From: Hahella sp. HN01
Lineage (GTDB): Bacteria; Pseudomonadota; Gammaproteobacteria; Pseudomonadales; Oleiphilaceae
DNA length: 64,000 nucleotides
NCBI RefSeq assembly: GCF_018986435.1
Contig: NZ_JAHMIN010000018.1
Span: forward strand, 1-64,000
Reading direction: 5' to 3'
This document shows positions 8,459-16,657 of the stretch, in pieces; the stretch's first letter is position 1; each line of letters begins with the position of its first letter. Position numbers and translations under genes: made by a program. The notes below the pieces were generated by a model. That model made no database searches. It saw only the letters and a program-made list of their open reading frames with translations, and was not told where the DNA came from.

Positions 8459-9064
8459 TCAGCGCGTCGTCAACCCTGCCGCCGCTCCACATACGAGTAA
8501 AGCGAATCCTGATGATTTATTTAACACGGATTGCGCCTGTGCGCCGGCCAGCCATCGCCGGACACGGTTGGCCGCCATGGCGTATCCCGCCAGGATGAGG
8601 AAGACGATAACAAGGAACAGCGGCCCCAGTGTCATGAGTTGTGGGCCGACAGGTGTGTTGGCGTCGAGGAATTGAGGGAAAAACGCGATGAAAAATCCAA
8701 TGATTTTAGGGTTAAGCAGGGTGACGCCCAAGCCTTGTTTGAATGGATTTTGTTTGGCGACTTCAGTCGCGCCGGACAGATCTTCCGTTGAAGGCTGGCT
8801 GCAAAGCTGGCGTACTCCCAGATATGCGAGATAGGCTACTCCAAACCATTTCAGCAAATTGAACGCCAGTGCAGAAGTCTGCACCAACGCCCCCAAACCT
8901 GAGACAGTCAGGCACAGCAGCATTGCATCAGCGACCACCACGCCCAGACTGGTGAATATCCCCTGCCCCAGACCGCTGCGCAGCGTATTGGCGATGACCA
9001 ATAGCATGGAAGGGCCTGGCGCCAGTGTGATCAGCACTGTTGCGACAATAAAACTCACTAACAT
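8459..9064 (-). CDS. LysE/RhtB-family amino-acid exporter
   Basis: A 201-residue inner-membrane protein of the LysE/RhtB family, which exports amino acids or related small molecules by proton exchange. The hallmark LAPGPSMLLVIANTLRSGLGQG follows the first membrane helix, and NPKIIGFFIAFFPQF marks the central region. About six hydrophobic segments are visible, the usual number. A strong AAAGGAG ribosome site precedes the ATG. It lies 48 bp downstream of the DUF2000 gene on the same strand, so the two probably form an operon controlled by the divergent LysR gene. The exact substrate cannot be read from sequence. Confidence 0.9.
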   Translation of the reverse strand: MLVSFIVATVLITLAPGPSMLLVIANTLRSGLGQGIFTSLGVVVADAMLLCLTVSGLGALVQTSALAFNLLKWFGVAYLAYLGVRQLCSQPSTEDLSGATEVAKQNPFKQGLGVTLLNPKIIGFFIAFFPQFLDANTPVGPQLMTLGPLFLVIVFLILAGYAMAANRVRRWLAGAQAQSVLNKSSGFALLVCGAAAGLTTR

Positions 9065-9112
9065 TTGGTCTCTCCTTTGTTATTCCGCGCCTTTGGATGG
9101 CATTTGCTGGCG

Positions 9113-9541
9113 TCAGCGCAGCAGCCCCAGATTGCCGGTGAATTTATTAACGATCTTTTTGGGTCCGCAAAGGGCGACACCCAGATACTCAAGTTCATCA
9201 ACCGGAGTGGAATGCAACTTTTCCGCGTAGGCTTCATAGCTCTTGGTCGTCATGGTGGCGCTGGTGAGATCGATAACGGTCAATTGCGGCTCGTGCTCCT
9301 TCAATTCTTCCCGCAAGCTGCGCAGGCGAACGCCTTCGGCGCGCAGTATTGGAATGGCTGTGGTGGTAATTCCCGCGCGAAGATGACCGTTATGGTCCGG
9401 CAACGCGTCGCCAATTAATTCGGGAAAGGCTTTACCCAGCGATAACGCTAACACAGCGGAGGTATTGGCGATGGGGCCGATCGGCAGATTGGCGTCGATG
9501 ACTATGACGCACTTCAGGTCAGGAGTTTTATTATCCGTCAT
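9113..9541 (-). CDS. DUF2000-family protein
   Basis: A 142-residue cytoplasmic protein of the DUF2000 type, a small alpha/beta fold related to peptidyl-tRNA hydrolase II. It begins KCVIVIDANLPIGPIANTSAVLALSLG, typical of the family, and ends with the GVALCGPKKIVNKFTGNL motif. The frame extends upstream, but the ATG at 9541 is preferred: a GAGGA ribosome site precedes it and family similarity begins there. In many genomes such genes sit beside LysE exporters and LysR or AsnC regulators, as here, but the biochemical role is unknown. The 109-bp gap to the divergent LysR gene should hold the shared promoters. Confidence 0.75.
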   Translation of the reverse strand: MTDNKTPDLKCVIVIDANLPIGPIANTSAVLALSLGKAFPELIGDALPDHNGHLRAGITTTAIPILRAEGVRLRSLREELKEHEPQLTVIDLTSATMTTKSYEAYAEKLHSTPVDELEYLGVALCGPKKIVNKFTGNLGLLR

Positions 9542-9650
9542 CCGTTGTTTCCTCAGAATAATGTGATCAATGGCTGAGAAAACTATATGCGCACGGAATA
9601 GCGATGATAATATGGGCCAATTCATTTTCACTGATCGATAATATCGAATA

Positions 9651-10550
9651 ATGATTGACGATTTACGCGCTCTGGCGGTTTTCGCCAAAACGGTGGAAGC
9701 CGGCTCTTTTCGCGCCGCGGCGAGTGCGCTGTCATTGTCGCCTTCCGTGGTCAGCCACCATATTTCAGGACTGGAGACACGGCTAGGCGTCGCCCTGCTC
9801 TATCGCTCCACTCGACGACTCTCGCTCACCAGCGAGGGCGAACGTCTGTTCGAACACGCCAAGGCCATGCTGGCGGCAGCGGAGGCCGGTTTGAACGCCA
9901 TCGCCGAACAGGCGGCGGAGCCGACCGGCAAGTTGAGCATCACCGCTCCCGCCGTGTTGGCGCGCGGCCCCTTTACCGAAGACGTCGCCGCTTTTGCGTT
10001 GGCTTATCCCAGGGTTTCGCTGTGTATAAACTACAGCGATATAAGACAGGACCTGATTCGCGACGGCATTGACCTGGCGATACGCATCGGCGCGATGCCC
10101 GACAGCGCCCTGAAATCGAAAAAGCTTTTCGACCTGACCCGACGTCTGGTGGCGTCGCCCCATTATCTTCAATCCAGAGCGACGCCCAGCAAACCGGAAG
10201 ACTTGCTGGACTGGGAATGGATCGGACTGCAGATGCGACCGAACTATAAGTTGCTGTACAACGCCGCAGGAGAGTGTCATCGCGTTGACTATTCACCACG
10301 CATTACCGTGGACAGCATTGATGCGGTTTGCCAGTTGGCCGCAGCGGGACTCGGTTTAGCCACACCACCGGCTTTTCTGGTGGAAGAAGATCTGCGTGTC
10401 GGGCGATTATGCGATCCCCTGCCAGGCTGGAACGTCGACGCCTTGGGCGTCTATGCACTCTGGCCGCCCAACGCCGCGAGAGAAAGCCTGACCTATCGGT
10501 TTATTCAGTTTTTGCAGGAACGCCGCCAAGCCGATGCGAACACCGGCTAA
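9651..10550 (+). CDS. LysR-family transcriptional regulator
   Basis: A 299-residue LysR regulator of the large subgroup with an EAGSFRAAASALSLSPSVVSHHISGLE helix-turn-helix and LGVALLYRSTRRLSLT wing (residues 1-62). The effector-binding domain follows, with GKLSITAPAVLARGP, then IDLAIRIG and a late AAGLGLATPPAFLVEEDL segment typical of the subgroup. It diverges from the DUF2000-LysE pair, which is its likely target. The ligand is unknown. Confidence 0.9.
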   Translation: MIDDLRALAVFAKTVEAGSFRAAASALSLSPSVVSHHISGLETRLGVALLYRSTRRLSLTSEGERLFEHAKAMLAAAEAGLNAIAEQAAEPTGKLSITAPAVLARGPFTEDVAAFALAYPRVSLCINYSDIRQDLIRDGIDLAIRIGAMPDSALKSKKLFDLTRRLVASPHYLQSRATPSKPEDLLDWEWIGLQMRPNYKLLYNAAGECHRVDYSPRITVDSIDAVCQLAAAGLGLATPPAFLVEEDLRVGRLCDPLPGWNVDALGVYALWPPNAARESLTYRFIQFLQERRQADANTG

Positions 10551-10714
10551 ATAGACAAAAGTCTATTTCCGCCAATTACTTATTGTCGCAAATGACCAGC
10601 ACACTAATATCGAGACAAGGCTCTCCCCTTTTTCCATTTCCCTGAGCCTGCTTGCACTTAATAGCGCATTATTTTTTCTCTATATTATTTGATTGTTTGT
10701 TTAAGGAAGCTCCC

Positions 10715-11254
10715 ATGAGGAACCTGTTATTTCTGCTCGTTTGCTTAGTCTTCTCTCATTCCGCCCTCGCCGCAGGCTATGCGGAGACCACGTTCAAGAC
10801 CATCAACGAGCGTTTGAGTTACATGAAGGATGTGGCGCTGTTCAAAGCCCAGAAAGGCGCGCCTATTGAAGACATTGAGCGGGAGCGCGTAGTGTTGGAT
10901 AAAGCCAAAGACGGCGCCGCCGGACATGGGGTCGATCCAGAGTCCGTCAGCGCTTTCTTTACCGCACAGATCTCCGCCGCCAAAGCCATTCAGTTCCGAT
11001 ATCGCGCCGACTGGCTGTCAGATGCTGACGCCCTGAAGCAGCCCGCCCGTGATTTGCAGGCCGAAGTACGCCCGGCGCTGTTAAAGCTGGGTGACGCGAT
11101 CATTATCGCTATCGCCGATAAACTGAAAAACGAAGGTCCCTTCACAGACGCTGAAAGGGACCTGTTCAATGACACGCTGACCATCGAAAACCTGTCTCAA
11201 CGCGACAAAGACATGATCTTCCAAGCGCTGAAACAGATTCGTCTGCAGCAATAA
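10715..11254 (+). CDS. Periplasmic chorismate mutase, AroQ-gamma class
   Basis: This 179-residue protein likely converts chorismate to prephenate outside the cytoplasm. It has a Sec signal peptide (MRNLLFLLVCLVFSHSALAA) followed by an all-helical AroQ fold. Visible family features are RLSYMKDVALFKAQKGAPIED, where the Lys and Asp lie in active-site positions, RERVVLDKA, and a later FFTAQISAAKAIQFRYRADW helix (Gln-Ile-x-Ala-x-Lys). The ATG at 10715 is chosen over an upstream in-frame start because an AAGGA site precedes it and the signal peptide starts there. Periplasmic chorismate mutases are common in some bacteria, but their role is unclear. A hairpin terminator follows directly. Confidence 0.85.
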   Translation: MRNLLFLLVCLVFSHSALAAGYAETTFKTINERLSYMKDVALFKAQKGAPIEDIERERVVLDKAKDGAAGHGVDPESVSAFFTAQISAAKAIQFRYRADWLSDADALKQPARDLQAEVRPALLKLGDAIIIAIADKLKNEGPFTDAERDLFNDTLTIENLSQRDKDMIFQALKQIRLQQ

Positions 11255-11265
11255 ACCTGCGACCA

Positions 11266-11298
11266 GACGCCCCCATGCAATGCGACAACGGGGGCGTC
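11266..11298. terminator. Strong hairpin terminator between convergent genes
   Basis: A 9-bp perfect GC-rich stem, GACGCCCCC with GGGGGCGTC, around a 15-base loop. It sits between the chorismate mutase gene and the convergent GH5 gene and probably terminates both. Confidence 0.65.
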
Positions 11299-11316
11299 AT
11301 ATCAGGCGGCCTTCCC

Positions 11317-13176
11317 TTATTTTTGTCCTTTGGTGATCTTGAACCAGTTCAGGTTCCAGCCACCTGCAGGGGCGTAGATGCCGAAACGCTGCTTACCTGC
11401 TTCAAGCGTCACTTGATGCTTGATGGTTTTCCAGTTCTGCCAGCCACCAGTATTCGGCACATCCACGCTGCCGTAAACGATATCGCCGCCGGCTTTCTCG
11501 AACTGCAGCACGCCGCCGCCATACAGGCTCGCCACACGATATTCCACGGTATACACGCCGCTTTCCGGAATATCGACCTCTGGGTAGGACATCCAGTCAT
11601 TGGCGTCGATGTAGCCCACGTTTTTGCCGCCGCCTGTGTCACTGGTGTTTTCCAGCTCCACACCGCTCATCACCAGATAATCTTCCGCCTGCACGGTAAT
11701 GGCGTTTGGCGCCGGACCACCTTTCTGAGTGACGTCAAACCAGTTGATATTGAACCCGCCGGACACCGCCGCCAGTCCAATTCGTTGTTCACCCGCACTC
11801 AACTGAACGTCGTGTGAAATCGTTTTCCAGCTTTGCCAGCCGCCCGTGGATGGAATATCGATAGAGCCGTACACTGGCGAACCACCGGCCTTCTCCGCTT
11901 GTAAAATACCGCCGCCGTTCAGACTCGCCACCCGATAGGAAAGCGTGTAAACCCCATCGCTGGGCACATTAATCTTATAAGTCATCCAATCGCCGGAATC
12001 GATATAGCCCAGATTCTGACCGCCGCCAGCATCAGAGGTATTTTCCTTTTCGACGCCTTCCATTTCACAGTAGTTTTCCGCCTGCACCTTGCCGGGCACG
12101 GAGACTGATCCGCAATCTGGACCAGGCCCTGGATCATCACCGCCAGGAATGGGATCAGAGCTTTGGATGATGGATTTCACCAGCTTACCGGAAGGCGTCA
12201 GGTTTCCATCATTCCAACCGCCGGTTCCACTAGCCCCGGGCCAGAAGGTTGAAGCGCCTTCAGCTTTGTCATTCAGCGCCCAGTTGGCGTGGCTGATGCC
12301 GTGATTGCGCATGAAGTCAACCCAGGCCCAGGTTTCGCCCTCATTAACGCCGCCATCGCCGCTGGCGTCTACGGTTCCCCATTCCGTCACAAACAGAGCA
12401 ATGCCGTTGTTCATGGCGCTTTGCGCTTTATCCCGCAGCCATTGTTTATGGGTTCCTGCATAAAAGTGCAGCGTATAGGCGATATTGTTCCTGTTAATAG
12501 GGTCCCAGGATGCTTCCTCCACTTCCTGAGACCACTGACGCGTGCCGACGATAATCAGGTTATCTGGGTCAATTTGACGGATGGCGTCAATCACCGACTC
12601 GGCGTAGGGTTTGATAACGCCGCTCCAGGATACGTCCAGCGGTTCGTTATAGACCTCGTAAATAACATTGTTTTTGTCGCCGTAACGGCGCGCCATGTCC
12701 TGGAAAAACTCGATAGCTTCGCTCTTGTACTTATGAGCATGATGTGAGTGCCAGTCGATGATGACATACATATCGTTGGCGATGGCGGCGTCCACCACGG
12801 AGATGACTTTATTGCGATTGCCTTCGCGGTCCTGTATATATCCGCCGCCTTCATCCACGCCCATGGCGGCGCGTACGATGCTGGATTTCCAGTCGTTTTT
12901 GATAGCGCCTACCGCGCCGGAGTTATAAAAGCGCTCCCCTCCCCAGCCGTTGTTGCTCCAAAACAGGCTGTTGCCTCCCAGACTGACTTGATTACCGCCA
13001 CTGACTACTTTATTGCCCTGCACCGATAGCGGCGGCACAGCATGAGCCAACGTCGCGCAGCCGAACAATAAACCGAACATGAAAACGCTTTCATTTCGGC
13101 GCCATTTTTTACCAAGACGTTTTTTCAATGCGCCCTCCAACAGTCTGGAAAGCCTTTTTTCTGATCTCTTGCTCAT
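11317..13176 (-). CDS. Secreted GH5 glycoside hydrolase (endoglucanase-like) with two CBM6 modules
   Basis: A 619-residue modular exported enzyme. A basic N terminus and a hydrophobic stretch (VFMFGLLFGCATLAHA) form a long signal peptide. The GH5 catalytic domain (roughly residues 50-340) shows VIIDWHSHHAH, the acid/base Glu in YEVYNEPL and the nucleophile Glu in LFVTEWGT, which suits beta-1,4-glucan cleavage (GH5_2-like). After a Pro/Gly/Asp linker come two CBM6-type carbohydrate-binding modules, each with QAE(N/D)Y, NTSD(A/T)GGG and a YID(S/A)(G/N)DWM(T/S)Y strand. The modules are strongly similar to each other, which indicates a duplication. The ATG at 13176 is chosen over an upstream frame start because AGGA precedes it. 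A type II secretion substrate is likely. Confidence 0.9.
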   Translation of the reverse strand: MSKRSEKRLSRLLEGALKKRLGKKWRRNESVFMFGLLFGCATLAHAVPPLSVQGNKVVSGGNQVSLGGNSLFWSNNGWGGERFYNSGAVGAIKNDWKSSIVRAAMGVDEGGGYIQDREGNRNKVISVVDAAIANDMYVIIDWHSHHAHKYKSEAIEFFQDMARRYGDKNNVIYEVYNEPLDVSWSGVIKPYAESVIDAIRQIDPDNLIIVGTRQWSQEVEEASWDPINRNNIAYTLHFYAGTHKQWLRDKAQSAMNNGIALFVTEWGTVDASGDGGVNEGETWAWVDFMRNHGISHANWALNDKAEGASTFWPGASGTGGWNDGNLTPSGKLVKSIIQSSDPIPGGDDPGPGPDCGSVSVPGKVQAENYCEMEGVEKENTSDAGGGQNLGYIDSGDWMTYKINVPSDGVYTLSYRVASLNGGGILQAEKAGGSPVYGSIDIPSTGGWQSWKTISHDVQLSAGEQRIGLAAVSGGFNINWFDVTQKGGPAPNAITVQAEDYLVMSGVELENTSDTGGGKNVGYIDANDWMSYPEVDIPESGVYTVEYRVASLYGGGVLQFEKAGGDIVYGSVDVPNTGGWQNWKTIKHQVTLEAGKQRFGIYAPAGGWNLNWFKITKGQK

Positions 13177-13575
13177 AGTGATTTCCTGGATTCTTGTTGC
13201 TGTGGGCCAGAGCCGGCATGCAGGACCCGCCTCCGGTCTCCCTGACGCCTTCTCGAAACACATCCTTTTTCTGAAGACGTTGGAGAATTTTTAAGCGAAT
13301 GCAACAGCGGGGTCAATCCCCCAATTTGCTTATCGTTTTCATCCGAATGGCAAGTGCGTCAGGTTTCTGAATTTGAGAGAAAAACTAGAAGAAATCATTT
13401 TTAATCAGTCACCACGCGCCTCCAAAGGCAGCGTGAAGCCAGCCGCGCCCTGGCTTAAATAACGAAAAAGTTCGGTGTTTTATCTATCTGAAAGGTCGTC
13501 AAAACGACCCATTAATGCGTTTCAAAATGCACAATTTCTACTCTGCTGTTGTGTCATTTTTTGAGAGTTTTTTAA
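13177..13575. other. Divergent intergenic region
   Basis: About 400 bp between the GH5 gene (leftward) and the PEP-CTERM gene (rightward). It should contain both promoters. I see no open frame of note, no strong hairpin and no convincing sigma-54 site. Confidence 0.4.
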
Positions 13576-14367
13576 ATGAAAAGGAATATTTTTCTTACAG
13601 GTAGCGTTCTTTTTGCTTGCGCCGTAAACGCCCAGGCAGGCGTGATCACCCACTACGATGTTGACTTCAACTCCCCCGTCCATACTCCCGGATCAACGCC
13701 AACCACTGGCTCAGGCGCCGACACTCCAACTAAAATTGGCTTCGGTTCACCAACGGTTAAAGAGCAATTCGGCGCTTTGGATGATCAACCTCTGGTGTTT
13801 AATTCAACCGGCAATACAGCTCCATATCTTTACGACCAAATTGGATTTCGGCTGGGTCGTGGCTATGACAATTACAGGTTCGAATACGATATCCTGGCGT
13901 CCAACCTTATTGGCTCCGAGTATGAAATGACGTTATTGTTGGATACGCCGACGGTTCAAAATGTTTACTTGCGACCAAATGGACAGATTGGCCTGACCGG
14001 GCGCATACTCTCCCCTCCTCCGGCCGCCGCCTATTTTGAAGAAGATAGCATCCTTAAATTTGTCATCGACGTAGACCTGGCAGCATCCAGGTGGAACATT
14101 GCAGTAAACGGGTCTCACATAACCAGTTCTACTTTCCAAAGTTCAGGCGGAGACATAGATAACTTCCGGTTTTCGCTTGGGAAGAAAGGGTTCAATTCTC
14201 CAAGAAACGACGATGTATATGTCGCACTGGATAACCTCAAAGTCACCAGCTTTGTTGACGGTCCCGATCCCGTTCCTGTCTCTGAACCTGGCGCGTTTGT
14301 GTTATTCGGGATGGCCTTATTGGGCTTATTTTCCAAAAAGCGACTCAGAACTCGTCAAACAGCTTAA
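13576..14367 (+). CDS. PEP-CTERM-type exported protein (variant SEP motif)
   Basis: A 263-residue exported protein. The signal peptide (MKRNIFLTGSVLFACAVNAQA) is followed by a beta-rich domain with a concanavalin/laminin-G-like flavour (LRPNGQIGLTGRIL, VIDVDLAASRWNIAVNG), which is only a suggestion. The tail is PEP-CTERM-like: VSEPGAFVLFGMALLGLF followed by basic SKKRLRTR. The motif reads SEP in place of PEP, a known variant. It should be sorted by an exosortase encoded elsewhere. It is the second such protein in this window. Confidence 0.8.
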   Translation: MKRNIFLTGSVLFACAVNAQAGVITHYDVDFNSPVHTPGSTPTTGSGADTPTKIGFGSPTVKEQFGALDDQPLVFNSTGNTAPYLYDQIGFRLGRGYDNYRFEYDILASNLIGSEYEMTLLLDTPTVQNVYLRPNGQIGLTGRILSPPPAAAYFEEDSILKFVIDVDLAASRWNIAVNGSHITSSTFQSSGGDIDNFRFSLGKKGFNSPRNDDVYVALDNLKVTSFVDGPDPVPVSEPGAFVLFGMALLGLFSKKRLRTRQTA

Positions 14368-14460
14368 TTAGACAATCGAAGAGTGGACCCCGTTTTTCAC
14401 ATCAGGGTTCACTCCTTGGAGGCATCGGGTTCAGATCTGCGCCAGACGAACGATTGAAAA

Positions 14461-14484
14461 CGAACGCCGCCGTCAGGGCGTTCG
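14461..14484. terminator. Hairpin between convergent genes
   Basis: CGAACGCC pairs with GGCGTTCG around an 8-base loop, between the PEP-CTERM gene and the convergent small gene. It is probably a bidirectional terminator. No clear T-run is seen. Confidence 0.45.
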
Positions 14485-14509
14485 TGAGGGGAGAGAAAAG
14501 AGTGGTAAA

Positions 14510-14785
14510 TCAGGCGTTGAGGCTTTTAAACAGCCGACGCGCCTCGGTGTAGGCGGAGCCCTGGCCGTCCACCAGCACCTTGTCCGAGCGCAGTAAGGTT
14601 AAAACCTGCTCCGGTATATTGTCCTGCCCTATTTCCGCAATCAGATTATCGATTGCTTTTCTGAATCCGTCGCGCACTTGCGCCGCCTTTTCCGGCGAGG
14701 CGTCCGTCCAGTGTATTCCCTTATCGTTATACATCGCCATTGATCCTAACAGACCGATGATTTTTTCCTGTTCTTCAATATTCAT
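14510..14785 (-). CDS. Small hypothetical protein
   Basis: A 91-residue soluble helical protein beginning MNIEEQEKIIGLLGSMAMYN. The ATG at 14785 is preferred to a TTG one codon earlier, with an AGGA ribosome site about 9 bases upstream. I recognise no family. It is followed on the same strand by two further genes with short gaps upstream, but there is no functional link that I can name. Confidence 0.6.
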   Translation of the reverse strand: MNIEEQEKIIGLLGSMAMYNDKGIHWTDASPEKAAQVRDGFRKAIDNLIAEIGQDNIPEQVLTLLRSDKVLVDGQGSAYTEARRLFKSLNA

Positions 14786-14908
14786 CAAACAAATCCTGGT
14801 GTCGTACTAATCAAAAAACAACCTGAACTACGATAAGCGTCCGTCGCCGGAAATCTCCGTAACAATTCTCGGAAGAACGGCATTGCAGCGGAGATAAACG
14901 GACGGCTT

Positions 14909-15229
14909 TCATTCGTGGTCGGGCACAATATGCACTATGCTCTCTTCCTGCAAGACGCCCAACACGGTTTCCGCTAAAAAACGGGCCCTCAGTTTGGTGA
15001 TTTCTTTCAGAAGCGGCTCCTGCAGCGCTTCGTCGATTCCTTTCACTTCCGTCGCGGCGGTTTTGACGTAAACCTCCGCAAGACTTTTCAACGCGGCAAG
15101 ATGTGGTTTGATACGAGGATCGGTCAGGCTCAATTCCAAGCCGTGAGCCTCATTGATCTCATGGAAGAAATAGCGCAGGACGTCTTCCGGAGAAATGTTG
15201 TCCTTGCGAAAGCTGATTACTACCCCCAT
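14909..15229 (-). CDS. Small hypothetical protein
   Basis: A 106-residue soluble, mostly helical protein starting MGVVISFRKDNISPEDVLRY, with an AAGGAG ribosome site. I recognise no domain. The sequence is acidic with a His-containing C terminus (IVHIVPDHE). It lies between the S1/P1 nuclease and another small gene on the same strand. Confidence 0.65.
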   Translation of the reverse strand: MGVVISFRKDNISPEDVLRYFFHEINEAHGLELSLTDPRIKPHLAALKSLAEVYVKTAATEVKGIDEALQEPLLKEITKLRARFLAETVLGVLQEESIVHIVPDHE

Positions 15230-15331
15230 CGATACATCTCCTTACGGGTTGCGCCGTTGCTTACTTCCATTCTATGCAGATTCGCAAGCGGCTGGGAACC
15301 ATGCTGACTAGCTGCGCACTCGTCTTTTGGT

Positions 15332-16246
15332 CTAATCCGCCGGAGTCTGGTCTTGATTGGGCGCTAACAGTTGGTTTAGAACCGCGCCTAAGCGTACGCC
15401 TGCCTGATAGAGACGCATTTCAGCAACAGGGTATTCCCGCGCCAGCTCTTTTTTACTCCATTCGGAGCCTTGTTTCGGCAGCGATGCATAGACTTTTCGG
15501 GTAATGGCGAGCGACTCATTCGCCCAACTCTCCGCATCCTGCAGCGTCAGCGCGGTCACCGCCTCGCCACGATGCTTGCCGCGCACTTTCTTGCCCGCCT
15601 TGCGCCAATCCCGGGGCAAGCCTGACTCAGGGATATTCACATCCCATAAGCGGTGTAAATTGGTTTCTTCACCGGCGACGTTATAGACAACCTTGTTGCC
15701 GCCGCGGTCATCGCCATAGGACACATGCAGGGGCTGATGAATATCGCCGATAAAATGCCCGATGAACATCAACGCCTGCGCAGGAGTGGCCTGATAATCC
15801 GGATGCGGCTTGCCTATCAGGGCGTCCGCGTAGGCGTTGAGCGCCGTCAGCACGCAGCCTTTGCTTTGACAATCCTTAGCGGTGGATACTTCAGTGGCCG
15901 CGCGCTCGACATTCACATAGTGATAGGAGCCTGTGTGCTTGAACTCTTTCTCGGACCTGACTTGATCCGGCCACAGGCAGGCCTCCGCGAAAGTGCGCTT
16001 GCCCGCCTGCTGCAACAGCTTCTGCACCTGATCACGCGCCGCCGGGGACAATTCCTTCCAAGCGACATCACACACTACACGGTGTCCCAGTTCGCCCCAC
16101 GCCCAGGCGGAGGTTGGCGAAAGCGCCAGCGCCGCCATGACAACCATCACCCGCCAGTTGAACCTGCGCCCGCCGATCAACCTCAACACGGACAACATTT
16201 GTTCTCTTTTCACCGCTAATTTCGCATTCATAAAACTGTTCATCAT
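15332..16246 (-). CDS. S1/P1-type zinc nuclease, secreted
   Basis: This secreted zinc-dependent nuclease likely cleaves single-stranded nucleic acids and 3'-phosphates of nucleotides. The signal segment (VMVVMAALALSPTSAWA) would be cut to leave Trp as the mature first residue (WGELGHRVV), and the S1/P1 family uses that N-terminal Trp as a zinc ligand. Other family ligands are visible in LWPDQVR, GSYHYVNV, FIGHFIGDIHQPLHVSYGDD and NLHRLWD. The frame allows several starts (residues 1, 2, 6, 17 and 34) and none has a strong ribosome site, so the true N terminus is uncertain. It is divergent from a small membrane protein gene 23 bp away. Confidence 0.88.
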   Translation of the reverse strand: MMNSFMNAKLAVKREQMLSVLRLIGGRRFNWRVMVVMAALALSPTSAWAWGELGHRVVCDVAWKELSPAARDQVQKLLQQAGKRTFAEACLWPDQVRSEKEFKHTGSYHYVNVERAATEVSTAKDCQSKGCVLTALNAYADALIGKPHPDYQATPAQALMFIGHFIGDIHQPLHVSYGDDRGGNKVVYNVAGEETNLHRLWDVNIPESGLPRDWRKAGKKVRGKHRGEAVTALTLQDAESWANESLAITRKVYASLPKQGSEWSKKELAREYPVAEMRLYQAGVRLGAVLNQLLAPNQDQTPAD

Positions 16247-16269
16247 CCTGTCATAAACGGCGGATTAAG

Positions 16270-16530
16270 ATGCCGCGATTTCCGCCTATCTGTGCGTCAT
16301 CTATGAAAGTGGTACATTGGACTTACATTATTCTCGCATCCGCATTGCTGATTGTTGGCGCAGTGCTTCTTCCTTTGCCAATTCCTCTGGGCCTGCCGCT
16401 GATTTTTATCGCGCTGACCGTTCTCGCGCGTTATTCGCCCAAGTTCAGGGCGCGGCTGCGCAAGCTCTCGCGGAAACATGCCTTTTTGCGCCGTTTTGTA
16501 CGGCGAGGGAGACTTGATCACAAGCCCTGA
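16270..16530 (+). CDS. Small basic membrane protein (PGPGW-like)
   Basis: An 86-residue protein (or 75 residues from the ATG at 16303). Two adjacent hydrophobic segments (YIILASALLIVGAVLL and LPLIFIALTVLA) are joined by PLPIPLG and followed by a very basic tail (RARLRKLSRKHAFLRRFVRRGR). This layout recalls the small PGPGW-type inner-membrane proteins of unknown function. Positive charges on the tail suggest a cytoplasmic C terminus. Neither start has a clear ribosome site. Confidence 0.55.
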   Translation: MPRFPPICASSMKVVHWTYIILASALLIVGAVLLPLPIPLGLPLIFIALTVLARYSPKFRARLRKLSRKHAFLRRFVRRGRLDHKP

Positions 16531-16657
16531 CGCTTCCATAAGTTACCGTAAAACAATACATTAGCCTAGGGTCTGTTGTGGTTTCCACGTTATAGACAGG
16601 CCAAGAATACGCTTCGCGCCGGTTGCGTATGAATTTCACTGCTGACACTATTTGGAT

